Shown piece by piece: positions 1-8,866 of a DNA stretch of 64,000 nt (its first letter is position 1; every line of letters starts with the position of its first letter). The DNA is from Clostridium ragsdalei P11 (GTDB taxonomy: Bacteria > Bacillota > Clostridia > Clostridiales > Clostridiaceae), in contig NZ_LROS01000079.1 of assembly GCF_001675165.1 (NCBI RefSeq), positions 62,001 to 126,000 of the forward strand, in the 5' to 3' direction. The notes under the pieces are model-generated. The model made no database searches. It had not been told where the DNA came from and saw only the letters and a program-made list of their open reading frames with translations. A program made the translations under genes and the position numbers.

Positions 1-704
1 AGGATAACCCTGATGCAAAATTTATCTACACCATACCAGATTTTCAAAATCCAACTGGAAGAACTATGAGTCTTGAAAGGAGAAAAAGACTGGTAGAAAT
101 AGCAAATAAATTTGATATTGTTATAATAGAAGATAACCCTTATGGTGCAATAAGATTTGCTGGAGAAGAACTTCCACCAGTAAAACATTTTGATACTGAA
201 GGAAGAGTAATTTACTTAAGTACTTTTTCAAAGATATTTGCTCCCGGTTTAAGACTTGGATGGATATGTGCAGATAAGGATATTATTCAGAAATATGTTC
301 CTTTTAAGCAAAGTGCAGATTTGCACACTGATATATTTGCACAAATGATTACTGCAAAATATATGGAAATGTATGATATAGAAGAACATATACAAAAAAT
401 CAAAGAAGTATACAGACACAGGAGAGAACTTATGATACAGTGCATAGAAAAGTATTTTCCTAAAGATATAAAACATACTCTTCCTGACGGCGGACTTTTC
501 ATATGGATTCAGCTTCCTTCAAATATGGATGCTTCAGATATTTTTACTAAAGCAATAAAAAACAACGTGGCATTTGTAGCTGGAGAATCTTTTTTCCCAA
601 ATGCTAATTTCAAAAATTCCTTTAGATTAAATTATTCAAACATGCCAGATGATAGGATTATAGAAGGAATTAAAAGATTAGGAGAAGTGCTTAAAAACAA
701 ATAA
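1..704 (+). CDS. PLP-dependent aminotransferase (MocR/2-aminoadipate type), 5' end cut by window
   Basis: The reading frame is open from base 3, so the start lies upstream of the window. The visible part opens with a Y-x-IP-x-FQNPTG motif, typical of fold-type I aminotransferases, then IIEDNPYG (cofactor-binding Asp and Tyr), then the lysine motif SKIFAPGLRLGW, whose Lys forms the Schiff base with pyridoxal phosphate, and a late FRLNYS segment with the substrate carboxylate-binding Arg. Such enzymes move an amino group between amino acids and 2-oxo acids in the cytoplasm. Substrate cannot be told; the family includes 2-aminoadipate and aromatic or branched-chain transaminases and the C-terminal half of MocR regulators. 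Whether an N-terminal GntR-type domain exists is outside the window. A hairpin follows the stop. Confidence 0.9.
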   Translation, partial: DNPDAKFIYTIPDFQNPTGRTMSLERRKRLVEIANKFDIVIIEDNPYGAIRFAGEELPPVKHFDTEGRVIYLSTFSKIFAPGLRLGWICADKDIIQKYVPFKQSADLHTDIFAQMITAKYMEMYDIEEHIQKIKEVYRHRRELMIQCIEKYFPKDIKHTLPDGGLFIWIQLPSNMDASDIFTKAIKNNVAFVAGESFFPNANFKNSFRLNYSNMPDDRIIEGIKRLGEVLKNK

Positions 705-714
705 ATTTTTAGTA

Positions 715-741
715 TTAGGTGGAATTTTAAACTCCACCTAA
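715..741. terminator. Bidirectional hairpin terminator between convergent genes
   Basis: A perfect 9-bp stem (TTAGGTGGA / TCCACCTAA) with a 9-nt loop lies between the stops of the aminotransferase and the oppositely oriented helicase. The T-runs on each side are short, so termination efficiency is uncertain. Confidence 0.5.
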
Positions 742-754
742 CTTCCATTTTTAA

Positions 755-2011
755 CTAACTTCTCTTTCTATTTCTCCTAAAATAACTGCTTTTGCGGCTT
801 TTTCCATCAGACACTTTCTTTTTGACATCCTTATTTTTCACTATATCTGAAGAACTTACAACCATATTTGAATTACCCATAGCATAAGGATGATCTTTAA
901 TCACCGGTATTGACTTTGATATAACTTTTTCAATATCTGTTAAAAGCTGTTTTTCTTCCCTATCACAAAATGAAAGTGCAACTCCATCTGATCCTGCCCT
1001 TCCAGTACGTCCGATTCTATGAACATAGGTTTCCGGTACATCCGGCAAGTCAAAATTTATTACATGAGATACTTTTTCTACATCAATACCTCTCGCAGCT
1101 ATATCCGTTGCTACTAAAACTCTTATTTTCTTTTCCTTAAAATTACTTAAAGCAAGTTGTCTTGCATTCTGTGACTTGTTTCCATGAATAGCTTGAGCCT
1201 CTATACCCGCTTTAACAAGATCTCCAGTTATTTTATTTGCACCATGTTTTGTTCTAGAAAATACAAGAACGGATTCAAAAGATTCATCCTTTAACAGGTG
1301 AATAAGCAAAGATTTCTTATTTCTTTTTTGAACAAAATACACTGCCTGGTTAATAGTATCAATAGTAGATGAAACAGGAGTCACTTCTACTTTTACTGGT
1401 TTTATAAGAATAGAATCTATTAGCTTTAAAATTTTCTGAGGCATAGTAGCAGAAAACACCATGGTCTGCCTGTCCTTAGGAAGTTTTGCTATGATTCTTT
1501 TTACATCCTGCCCCATTCCCATATCAAGCATTCGATCTGCCTCATCAAGTACAAGAAACTTTATATGCTGTAGATTTGCATATTTTTGTTGTACTAGATC
1601 TAGTAGTCTACCTGGTGTGGCAATTAAAATATCTACTCCTGCCATTAATGCATCTGTCTGAGGTTTTTGTGAAACTCCACCAAAAATAACAGTGTTCTTT
1701 ATCTTGGTGTATTTTCCATAGGAAGTAAAGTTTTCTCCAATCTGAATAGCTAATTCTCTCGTTGGAGCTAATACTAATGCTTGAATATCTGAGGACCCAT
1801 TTTGAGCTCCTTGTTTACTATAAATAAGCTGCAATATTGGTATAGCAAAAGCTGCTGTCTTCCCTGTACCCGTCTGGGCACATCCCTCAAAATCATTTCC
1901 TTCAAGTATAACTGGAATAGATTGTTCCTGTATAGGGGTAGGGTTAACATATCCTTCATCTTTTAGAGCTTTTAAAATAGGGTCAATAATATTTAATTTT
2001 TGAAACAACAT
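755..2011 (-). CDS. DEAD-box ATP-dependent RNA helicase (RhlE/CshA-like)
   Basis: 418 aa, close to the usual DEAD-box core length with a short basic tail. All core motifs are visible in order: Q motif (NPTPIQEQSIP, residues about 24-34), Walker A AQTGTGKT, PTRELA, TPGRLLD, DEAD (DEADRMLDMG), SAT, and motif VI HRIGRTGRAG. The C-terminus (KKKVSDGKSRKSSYFRRNRKRS region) is Lys/Arg-rich and likely aids RNA binding. These proteins unwind short RNA duplexes during ribosome assembly, RNA decay and cold adaptation. The neighbour upstream on the same strand side is a cold-shock gene, which fits a cold or RNA-structure role. It appears monocistronic. Confidence 0.93.
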   Translation of the reverse strand: MLFQKLNIIDPILKALKDEGYVNPTPIQEQSIPVILEGNDFEGCAQTGTGKTAAFAIPILQLIYSKQGAQNGSSDIQALVLAPTRELAIQIGENFTSYGKYTKIKNTVIFGGVSQKPQTDALMAGVDILIATPGRLLDLVQQKYANLQHIKFLVLDEADRMLDMGMGQDVKRIIAKLPKDRQTMVFSATMPQKILKLIDSILIKPVKVEVTPVSSTIDTINQAVYFVQKRNKKSLLIHLLKDESFESVLVFSRTKHGANKITGDLVKAGIEAQAIHGNKSQNARQLALSNFKEKKIRVLVATDIAARGIDVEKVSHVINFDLPDVPETYVHRIGRTGRAGSDGVALSFCDREEKQLLTDIEKVISKSIPVIKDHPYAMGNSNMVVSSSDIVKNKDVKKKVSDGKSRKSSYFRRNRKRS

Positions 2012-2124
2012 TTTTCTCCCTTATAAGTAACTGCCAATTTTATATTATTAAATTCAATAAAACTAACTGTCTTTTTTATGTTAATTAACACTTCTATTTT
2101 ATTGTAAAATCTAATCGTAGACAA

Positions 2125-2161
2125 CTAAAAACCCCTCAAATAGAATAACTATTCAAGGGGT
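2125..2161 (-). terminator. Rho-independent terminator of the first cold-shock gene
   Basis: Read on the minus strand, a CCCCTtGAATAG / CTATTtGAGGGG stem is followed by TTTTT. An almost identical structure follows the second cold-shock gene at 6858-6894. Confidence 0.85.
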
Positions 2162-2173
2162 AAAATTCATTAA

Positions 2174-2371
2174 TTAGAGAACAGTAATATTTTCTGCTTG
2201 AGGTCCCTTTTGTCCTTGACCTTCGTCATAAGAAACTTTTTGACCTTCTTCAAGTGTTTTATATCCATCTGAATTTATTTGAGAAAAATGTGCAAAAATA
2301 TCTTTTCCGTCTTCTCCTGTAATAAATCCAAATCCTTTTTCTCCATTAAACCATTTTACTGTACCATTCAT
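2174..2371 (-). CDS. Cold-shock protein, CspA family (copy 1)
   Basis: 65 aa, one OB-fold. RNP1 (KGFGFIT, residues about 12-18) and RNP2 (DIFAHFSQI, about 24-32) are intact, with MNGTVKWFN at the N-terminus. CspA proteins bind single-stranded RNA/DNA and act as RNA chaperones. The start is fixed by a GGAGG site 10 nt upstream. The protein is nearly the same as the second copy at 6907-7104, and coding ends, terminators and 5' leaders are all similar, so the two arose by duplication. The long leader (2372 onward) is shared too, suggesting post-transcriptional control typical of cold-shock genes. Confidence 0.95.
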   Translation of the reverse strand: MNGTVKWFNGEKGFGFITGEDGKDIFAHFSQINSDGYKTLEEGQKVSYDEGQGQKGPQAENITVL

Positions 2372-2381
2372 ATGATGTGTA

Positions 2382-2440
2382 CCTCCGAAATTTTATTATT
2401 CTTAAATTCATCGCAATAACTCACTAATAAAATTCCCATA
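2382..2440 (-). promoter_or_regulatory. Conserved 5' leader of cold-shock gene, copy 1
   Basis: About 60 nt directly upstream of the start is nearly identical to the block upstream of the second cold-shock gene (7111-7175), including the GGAGGTACAC ribosome site and a TTATTAGTGAGTTATT stretch. Beyond this block the two upstream regions diverge. Such conservation of untranslated sequence points to a leader RNA or shared promoter element; its mode of action is inferred. Confidence 0.6.
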
Positions 2441-2573
2441 TCAACGTACTATGTCGTTAAGTACTAATTGAAATATATTTGTGTTTAATTATTAACTATT
2501 AATTTAAGTTCTTGTTAAGAATAACACAGTTTATTATATAACGCAAGTTATTTATGCTAAATATACTAATTTA

Positions 2574-3059
2574 CTATTTGCAAATACTATTACACCACTT
2601 TTTAGCTCTATTTATATTTTTTTCAGTATCATTTTTAAGAGGATCTTTAAATTCAATTTCCCCTAGGAATTCGTTACCTTCAAGCTGCTCTTTCATATTT
2701 TCAAAAGTTTTTCCATTTCCTCCACCATTGCAACTAAATAGAGCTATCTTCTTACCTTTTAAATTTGTATTGGCAAAAAAGCTCCTTATAGCAGGTGAAA
2801 AAGTCCATGCCCAAACTGGAGTTCCAATAAATAGGACATCATAATCCTCAGGATTTATATCATAAGGTAAAATCTCTGGCTTTTCCTTAGTCATGGCCTG
2901 CTTTCCACCTATGAAGTATCTCATTTTACTATGTGGATCTATACTTTTTTTAGGCTTTATTTCTAAAATGTCACCAGATATCTCCTTTGAAATAGTTTCA
3001 GCTATAAGTCTTGTGTTTCCCTCAAGTGAGTAGTACACAACTAAAATCTTACCTTGCAT
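2574..3059 (-). CDS. Flavodoxin family protein
   Basis: 161 aa, the typical short-chain flavodoxin length. The N-terminal strand ILVVYYS followed by LEGNTRLIA matches the FMN phosphate-binding loop; GTPVWAWTFSP and FSCNGGGNGKT supply the two flavin-flanking loops. It probably carries electrons, or handles a flavin-dependent reduction, in the cytoplasm. The start ATG follows GGGAGTG. It stands alone between a cold-shock gene and a broken ABC transporter, so the partner is unknown. Confidence 0.88.
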   Translation of the reverse strand: MQGKILVVYYSLEGNTRLIAETISKEISGDILEIKPKKSIDPHSKMRYFIGGKQAMTKEKPEILPYDINPEDYDVLFIGTPVWAWTFSPAIRSFFANTNLKGKKIALFSCNGGGNGKTFENMKEQLEGNEFLGEIEFKDPLKNDTEKNINRAKKWCNSICK

Positions 3060-3146
3060 AAAAAATCACTCCCTTTTTAATATTTCCAATTACCATTATT
3101 ATAGTATAACTTATTATGAAAAATTTATAAAATTCTGCAAAATATT

Positions 3147-5139
3147 TTACTCCATTTCCGACTTTAAAGCTTCCTCCATCCTAATTCTATTTATTTTTCT
3201 TTTATTTAACATCTTTGAAATTTCATAAGTAAACCATAGTATAATAAATCCTAAAATGATATAAGGATAGTCTATAACAATAGGAAATTCAAAATTCATA
3301 CTCTTTGTCAAAGATTTAAACATAGCCTCAAGAGATATCAAAAGCAAAGGTATTCCTAAAATATATCCAAGAACTACTATGAAAAAAGAGCTATTCAAAA
3401 TGAGTGAGTAAATTTCCTTCTTTCTATATCCCAAAACTTTCATCAGAGATATACTTTTTCTATTTTCATCTATGATTAAAGAAGTTACAACATATACTAC
3501 AATAAGTCCAATCAAAAATGATACAATTGATACAATTGCAACAGAGTATTGAAGTGGTTGTGTCATTGAATTAAATGCATTTTTAAGATCATCAACTGTT
3601 CCACTACTAAGTAATTTAGATTGAGAAATATCTATTTTATTAATATTCCAAAGTCCAATATAGCTATTAGAAGGATATTTAAGCATATTATTGAGATGTG
3701 AAATAGGCATAAATATATATTCTCCCGCATAAGTTTCAGCTATGTTATCAATAGTTATTTTATATGATTTTGAATTCAGTTTATTTATAATATCAATTGT
3801 ATCACCACTTCTAATTTTTAATCTTTCAGCTAACGGCCTTGTTATTATAACTCTTTTATAATTGAGTTTTTCACCTGACCTATTCTTTAATAACACATAT
3901 TTGGAATTAGGATTTATTCCGTATATAGTTAAATTTGTATTATTATCTTCTTTAACTACAAATGGAATTTCTAAAAAAGCTTCTCCAATTGCAGGTTTCT
4001 CTATTTGTAGAGAGTTAAATACATAATAGTATCTGTAGCTAAAAGCTTCGCCAAAGCTTTTATTTATTAAAAAATCAAAAGAGCTCTTTTGTGCAAACCC
4101 TAAAAGCAGCAGCATAGTTGCAAAAATAATTCCAAGTAATAGGAATGCACTTCTTCCAGTATTTCTAAGCTGTTCTCTTATTTTAAATTTAGTTGAAAAT
4201 TTGAATCTATCAAGTTTTAAGTTTCTTTCAATAAAGCTGACTTTTGACTTTTGATCTCCTCCTCTCATAAGCTGTAAGGGTGAATATTTAAGTGCCTTAT
4301 TTATAACAAAATATCCACTAACTCCAAGGAAAATCACTGGCAGTATAATACTTATGAAAATATATTTTAAATTAAACTCTATGCTTTCTATAGGCATATT
4401 AAAGTAAGTAATCATTAAATTTAACATGGGCTTTAGGGCAAAACCACCCAAAATTGTACCTAATATTCCCCCTAGTATTGCAATTTAAATAATCTTTAAC
4501 ATTGGACATTCTAAAATTTAAATTATTTCTACTGCCTTTAAATCTTATTGAGTAAGACCTGCTTCCCATATTTATTTTATCAAAATCGTCTTTTCCAATA
4601 ACCGCTATTTCAAAACTATTTGGATCGCTAAGCAAATCATTTTCAGATTTCAAAGGATATATATAATTTGGAAGCGACATGAAGCCCGATATTTCAAAAA
4701 TATTTTTATACAAAGTAATATGATCGCCAATTTTTAATTTATTTGCTCTTGCATATGCAGGATCTATAAGTATCTCTCCTTTATCAGGTAATTTTCCCTC
4801 AGTTACAGCAGGTATATTTACTTTTGTATTATAAGTTAATATTCGTAAAATCTTACCACTAGAAACTTCATAATCAACTGACGTGCTTTCTTCTAATACC
4901 ATATTGAATTTTGATTCCAAACTTTTTACATCTAAAATCTTTTTTTCTGTTACAAAGCTTGCATCCTCAAGATTGTAATTTTCCTCAAATGAAGAAGTTA
5001 TTTTGTTCATATTGCTTTTAAGTTGATTGAACATGGTAAAAAGCAAACAGCTTATTATGATAAGAGCTAGGGATCCAAAATACTGTGATTTATTTTCCAT
5101 TATAGTTCTCTCAATTTTCTTATTTATAACCACTACCAC
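3147..5139 (-). pseudogene. ABC transporter permease, FtsX/MacB type, broken by an internal deletion and frame change
   Basis: Two frames together make one FtsX-type permease. The upstream part (4399-5139) has the N-terminal membrane helix and most of the first extracellular MacB-like domain, ending near VKDYLNCNT. The downstream part resumes in another frame at about 4485 with ILGGILGTILGG, the last helices of the first FtsX domain ending SPLQLMRGG, then a second extracellular domain and a second FtsX domain (SISLMKVLGYRKKEI). In this family a stretch of roughly 100 residues, including the first helices of the first FtsX domain, normally lies between those points and is missing here. So it is not a simple base slip but a deletion near 4478-4500. 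The partner ATPase directly upstream is intact and overlaps it by 7 nt. Confidence 0.8.
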
Positions 5140-5831
5140 TCAATCCTTTCTGCAGGGACAATTCTGTCATTTAAAATTTTATCTGTAATTTTTCCATTTC
5201 TAACTTTGTAAATTCTGTGGGCCATATGACTTATTGCTGTATTATGAGTTATCATAAGTATGGTTGTTTTAAAGTCTTCATTTACTTTCTGTAAAAGTTT
5301 CAATATTTCCCTAGACGTTGAAAAATCTAACGCTCCAGTTGGTTCGTCACATAAAAGAAGCTTTGGGTTTTTAACTACTGCCCTTGCAATTGAAACCCTC
5401 TGCTGCTCTCCTCCACTCAACTCTCTTGGAAATCTATATCTTTTATCAAACATCCCTACTGCTTTTAATATTTCATCTGTCTTTAAAGGTGTCTTACTTA
5501 TATTTGAAACCACTTCTACATTTTCAAGAACAGTTAAGTTTTGTATCAAGTTGTAAAACTGAAATATGAATCCTATATAATTTCTTCTATAATCCGTAAG
5601 TTCATCTTCATTTAGCTTTGTGACTTCAATTTTATTTACTACTATTTTCCCAGAATCGCACCTGTCTATTCCACCTATCATATTAAGGAGTGTTGATTTT
5701 CCAGATCCTGATGGTCCTAAAATCACTCCAATCTCACCTTCATCCAGGTTCATTTCAACTCTATTTAAGACATTTGTAATAACTTCTCCGGTTTTATAGC
5801 TTTTCTTTAAATTTTCTACTTGAATAAGCAT
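5133..5831 (-). CDS. ABC transporter ATP-binding protein, MacB/LolD type
   Basis: 232 aa, standard for a stand-alone ATPase of FtsX-type transporters. Walker A GPSGSGKST (residues about 39-47), Q-loop FIFQFYNL, signature LSGGEQQRVSIARA, Walker B LLLCDEPTGALD and H-loop ITHN are all present. It would energise the downstream permease, a class that moves lipopeptides, antimicrobial peptides or signals, or drives cell-wall hydrolases. AGGAGG lies 6 nt before the ATG. Because its permease is a deletion pseudogene, this ATPase probably has no working partner here. Confidence 0.92.
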   Translation of the reverse strand: MLIQVENLKKSYKTGEVITNVLNRVEMNLDEGEIGVILGPSGSGKSTLLNMIGGIDRCDSGKIVVNKIEVTKLNEDELTDYRRNYIGFIFQFYNLIQNLTVLENVEVVSNISKTPLKTDEILKAVGMFDKRYRFPRELSGGEQQRVSIARAVVKNPKLLLCDEPTGALDFSTSREILKLLQKVNEDFKTTILMITHNTAISHMAHRIYKVRNGKITDKILNDRIVPAERIEW

Positions 5832-6003
5832 GTTTTTCCTCCTGAATTTTTAATTACATGAATTAGTGTAATTATTTTCAACTAGGATTATGCTTTAAAA
5901 ATTAAAAATAAGAAAGGTAAGTAATCACCATATGTGTGAAATTAGGTGGTATAATAAAAAATAATTGCTTATTATATAAATAGTATGAAAGGACTTACTT
6001 CAC

Positions 6004-6825
6004 ATGAATAATAATTTAAAAATATTATCTGATACCTCTAAGAAGAGCAAATCCAATGACTTATGCTGTGTGTTTTCTAATGGAAAGCTGTTGGTAAAAA
6101 AAGATGGAACTACTTTAGTTATTCCCACTTTTGACAATATTAAATTTCTAAATATTGAGTATGAAACTGAATTTTTTTTAGGAAAGATTGGAGAAAAATC
6201 TTGCTTTGCAATTGAATCAACTTCTGAATTGAATTTACCAATTAATTTCAACTTAATGGACTTGTACGACCTTGGTTCTCTACTTGATGAACAATCTTTT
6301 TTAATATCAGGACGGGCTAGTCAAATACTGAATTGGGATAAGACCCATAGGTTCTGTGGCAAATGTGGCTCTAAAACGGAAAATAAAAAAGATGAAATGG
6401 CTAAAATTTGTCCAAACTGTAATCACATAATGTATCCTGTAATTTGTCCGGCCATAATAGTTGCAGTCACTAAGGATGATAAGATACTTCTTGCACATAA
6501 CAATGGATTTAAAGACAATATGTACGGCTTAATTGCCGGTTTTGTGGAAGCTGGAGAAGACTTAAATAGTGCTGTAAAAAGAGAGATTTTTGAAGAAATT
6601 GGTATAAAAGTGAAAAATATTGAATATTACAGGAGCTCTCCATGGCCATTTCCAAATTCCTTAATGATAGGATTTTTTGCAGAATACGAATCTGGCCAAA
6701 TAAAAGTTGATGGAAGTGAAATAAAACAAGCTGATTGGTTTACAAAAGATAACTTTCCTAACATACCTAAAAAATTCACTATTGCAAGAAGTTTAATTAA
6801 TGAATTTTCTAAAAGAAATCAATAA
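6004..6825 (+). CDS. nudC: NADH pyrophosphatase / RNA-decapping Nudix hydrolase, NudC family
   Basis: 273 aa. A zinc ribbon (CGKCGSK ... CPNCNH, about residues 119-140) precedes the Nudix box GFVEAGEDLNSAVKREIFEEIG, which fits GX5EX7REUXEEXGU with all acidic metal ligands. The later SSPWPFPNS matches the SQPWPFPxS signature that separates NudC from other Nudix enzymes. The family hydrolyses NADH to NMNH and AMP and removes NAD caps from RNA. GAAAGGA stands 8-10 nt before the ATG. Single gene. Confidence 0.93.
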   Translation: MNNNLKILSDTSKKSKSNDLCCVFSNGKLLVKKDGTTLVIPTFDNIKFLNIEYETEFFLGKIGEKSCFAIESTSELNLPINFNLMDLYDLGSLLDEQSFLISGRASQILNWDKTHRFCGKCGSKTENKKDEMAKICPNCNHIMYPVICPAIIVAVTKDDKILLAHNNGFKDNMYGLIAGFVEAGEDLNSAVKREIFEEIGIKVKNIEYYRSSPWPFPNSLMIGFFAEYESGQIKVDGSEIKQADWFTKDNFPNIPKKFTIARSLINEFSKRNQ

Positions 6826-6857
6826 TAAAATAATAGGCATCACAAATTTTTAGATAA

Positions 6858-6894
6858 CTAAAAGCCCCTCAAATAAGATGATTATTTAAGGGGT
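6858..6894 (-). terminator. Rho-independent terminator of the second cold-shock gene
   Basis: On the minus strand ACCCCTTAAATAAT / ATCTTATTTGAGGGG forms a stem, then CTTTTAG. Its plan and parts of its sequence match the terminator at 2125-2161. Confidence 0.8.
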
Positions 6895-6906
6895 AAATTT
6901 CATTAA

Positions 6907-7104
6907 CTAAATAGTAGTAATATTCTCTGCTTGAAGTCCTTTTGGTCCTTCAACTACATCATAAGAAACTTTCTGACCTTCATCCAGCGACTTGTAACCA
7001 TTTGAATTTATTTGAGAAAAATGTGCAAAAACATCTTTTCCATCTTCTCCTGTAATGAATCCAAATCCCTTTTCTCCATTAAACCATTTTACTGTACCAT
7101 TCAT
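6907..7104 (-). CDS. Cold-shock protein, CspA family (copy 2)
   Basis: 65 aa from the ATG at 7104; the frame could be extended 6 residues but GGGAGG lies 10 nt before 7104 and the product then begins MNGTVKWFN exactly like copy 1. RNP1 KGFGFIT and RNP2 DVFAHFSQI are intact. Expected to bind single-stranded nucleic acid as an RNA chaperone. It differs from copy 1 at few positions (for example [16 protein letters not shown] against [15 protein letters not shown] at the end). Monocistronic with its own terminator. Confidence 0.95.
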   Translation of the reverse strand: MNGTVKWFNGEKGFGFITGEDGKDVFAHFSQINSNGYKSLDEGQKVSYDVVEGPKGLQAENITTI

Positions 7105-7110
7105 ATAACG

Positions 7111-7175
7111 TGTACCTCCCAAATTTTATTATTCTTAAATTTATCATAATAACTCACTAATAAAATCTCCATATG
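7111..7175 (-). promoter_or_regulatory. Conserved 5' leader of cold-shock gene, copy 2
   Basis: This block parallels 2382-2440 upstream of copy 1, with few changes, and includes the ribosome binding site and the AGTGAGTTATTATGATAAA stretch. Similarity stops abruptly at about 7176. Confidence 0.6.
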
Positions 7176-7370
7176 TAGTTGATTTTATAATAAATTACTA
7201 TCAGTCTATTTAAATTTTTAATATTGTACTAAGGTTGTGTTAGAAAATTCTTAGACTAATTACAAATTTAGTATGGCAGTAAAAGAATTTATTATGTATA
7301 ATTGTCAAAAATTTATTGTTTACATTAATTTTAATTTACATAATATTTAAAATGTTAATACATATAAAAA

Positions 7371-7417
7371 ATATCACATTTAATATAAATATTGAAAATT
7401 TATATTAAATGTGATAT
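7371..7417. repeat. Perfect 20-bp inverted repeat in the gap before ferritin
   Basis: The arms ATATCACATTTAATATAAAT (7371-7390) and its exact reverse complement (7398-7417) flank a 7-nt loop. It lies in a 450-base gap with no gene, about 160 bp upstream of the ferritin start. It has no adjoining T-run, so it is less like a terminator and more like a protein-binding palindrome or RNA hairpin. The rest of the gap is very AT-rich with nothing else recognised. Confidence 0.6.
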
Positions 7418-7577
7418 TCTAACATTATATATTAAATAATAATAATTTTATTTTAATATCTAATATCTTCACAATGCTAACTTTTGAGATCTCAAGGAAA
7501 ATTGTATAATTTTATTTTATATAATTTATACTAAATTATGATTTAATTTAAACTATAGAAGGAAGGAAACTTATACT

Positions 7578-8096
7578 ATGTTAAGTGATAAACTTATAAA
7601 AGCTATAAATGATCAGATAAACTATGAAATGTACTCGGCAAATATATACTTTTCCATGCAAGCTTACTGTGATTCATTAGATCTGGATGGATTTTCAAAC
7701 TTCTTTAAAGTACAAATTGAAGAAGAAAACTACCATATATCAAAATTTTACGATTTTTTAAAAAGAACAAATGCCCGAATACTCATTGGATCTATAGATT
7801 CACCTGATAACAATTATGATTCAATAAATGATGTTTTCAACAAAGCACTAGCGCATGAAAAAAAAGTTACTGCAAGAATTTATAATTTGATGGATCTTGC
7901 TACCGAAGAAAAAGAACATGCCACAGCAAGTTTACTCAAGTGGTTTATAGATGAACAAATTGAAGAAGAAGATACTTTTAGTAAGATAGTTAAAAAGTTG
8001 GATAAAATAAGTGATAATTCTGCAGCACTTTATATGCTAGATACAGAACTTCAATCAAGAACTTTTGTACCACCAGTAAATGAAAATGCCAACTAA
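7578..8096 (+). CDS. Ferritin (non-haem, FtnA type)
   Basis: 172 aa four-helix ferritin. Di-iron ligands are in the expected places: Glu17 (NYEMYSANIY), Glu50 and His53 (EEENYH), Glu94 (HEKKV), Gln127 and Glu130 (DEQIEEE). It stores iron as a ferric core in a 24-subunit cage and limits Fenton chemistry. GAAGGAAGG stands just upstream of the ATG. The next gene, a flavin reductase-rubredoxin, is on the same strand 65 bp on, which suggests a joint iron/oxygen-stress role. Confidence 0.95.
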   Translation: MLSDKLIKAINDQINYEMYSANIYFSMQAYCDSLDLDGFSNFFKVQIEEENYHISKFYDFLKRTNARILIGSIDSPDNNYDSINDVFNKALAHEKKVTARIYNLMDLATEEKEHATASLLKWFIDEQIEEEDTFSKIVKKLDKISDNSAALYMLDTELQSRTFVPPVNENAN

Positions 8097-8113
8097 TAAT
8101 TTTTTGAATATAT

Positions 8114-8161
8114 AAGGGAGGGGGATTACTTACATAATCATACATGTAAGTATATAAATTT
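8114..8161 (+). promoter_or_regulatory. Distant Shine-Dalgarno with spacer hairpin before the rubredoxin fusion gene
   Basis: A strong AAGGGAGGGGG (8114-8124) lies almost 40 nt before the only plausible ATG (8162), because an in-frame TAA at 8147 blocks upstream starts. Between them is a perfect 8-bp hairpin (ACTTACAT / ATGTAAGT, 8128-8151); folded, it brings the site to about 13 nt from the ATG. An ATG-TAA start-stop pair lies in the hairpin's right arm. Confidence 0.5.
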
Positions 8162-8851
8162 ATGATTGATAATAAGGCTTTTTACAAATTAAGCTATGGA
8201 TTATACCTTGTAAGCTCTATTTCGGAGGGAAGAAAAAATGCTCAAATTGCAAATACAGTTTTTCAAATAACATCAAATCCTGCTATTCTTGCAGTGAGCA
8301 TAAACAAGAAAAATCTTACCCATGATTATATACAAAGAAGTAAATTGATAGGTGTATCTGCCCTATCTATAGAAACTCCTATTGAATTCATAGGTAAATT
8401 TGGATTTAAATCAGGAAGAGACATTGATAAATTTGAAGGAGTATCATTTAAAACAATTGAAAGTGGTGTCCCTATAATATTAGACAACACATCATCCTAT
8501 TTTGAGTTAAAAGTTGAAAAAGAAATTGATGTTTTAACTCATACAATATTTATCTGTAAAGTACTAAATGCAGAACTACTCAACGATGTAGAACAAATTA
8601 CCTATAAATATTATCAGGATATAAAACGTGGGAAATCACTTAAGGTTGAAACAAATATCCAACAAAACAAAAATGAAACTTCGGAAAATACAGGAAAGTA
8701 TGAATGTACAGTATGTGGATACATTTACGATCCAGCTGTTGGAGATCCTGACTCAGGAATTCCAGCTGGTACTCCATTTGAAAACATACCAAATGATTGG
8801 ACTTGTCCAATATGTGGAGTTACTAAAGATAATTTTAAACAAATTGTATAG
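8162..8851 (+). CDS. High-molecular-weight rubredoxin (flavin reductase-rubredoxin fusion)
   Basis: 229 aa. Residues 1 to about 160 form an FMN-binding flavin-reductase-like domain ([12 protein letters not shown], the [19 protein letters not shown] stretch). A linker leads to a complete C-terminal rubredoxin ([10 protein letters not shown] ... [13 protein letters not shown]) with four Cys ligating one iron. Such proteins pass electrons from NAD(P)H to rubredoxin partners, for instance diiron flavoprotein oxidases that remove oxygen in acetogens and other clostridia. It follows ferritin on the same strand. Its ribosome site is unusually far away, behind a hairpin. Confidence 0.92.
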   Translation: MIDNKAFYKLSYGLYLVSSISEGRKNAQIANTVFQITSNPAILAVSINKKNLTHDYIQRSKLIGVSALSIETPIEFIGKFGFKSGRDIDKFEGVSFKTIESGVPIILDNTSSYFELKVEKEIDVLTHTIFICKVLNAELLNDVEQITYKYYQDIKRGKSLKVETNIQQNKNETSENTGKYECTVCGYIYDPAVGDPDSGIPAGTPFENIPNDWTCPICGVTKDNFKQIV

Positions 8852-8866
8852 ATCCACGATTATAGC

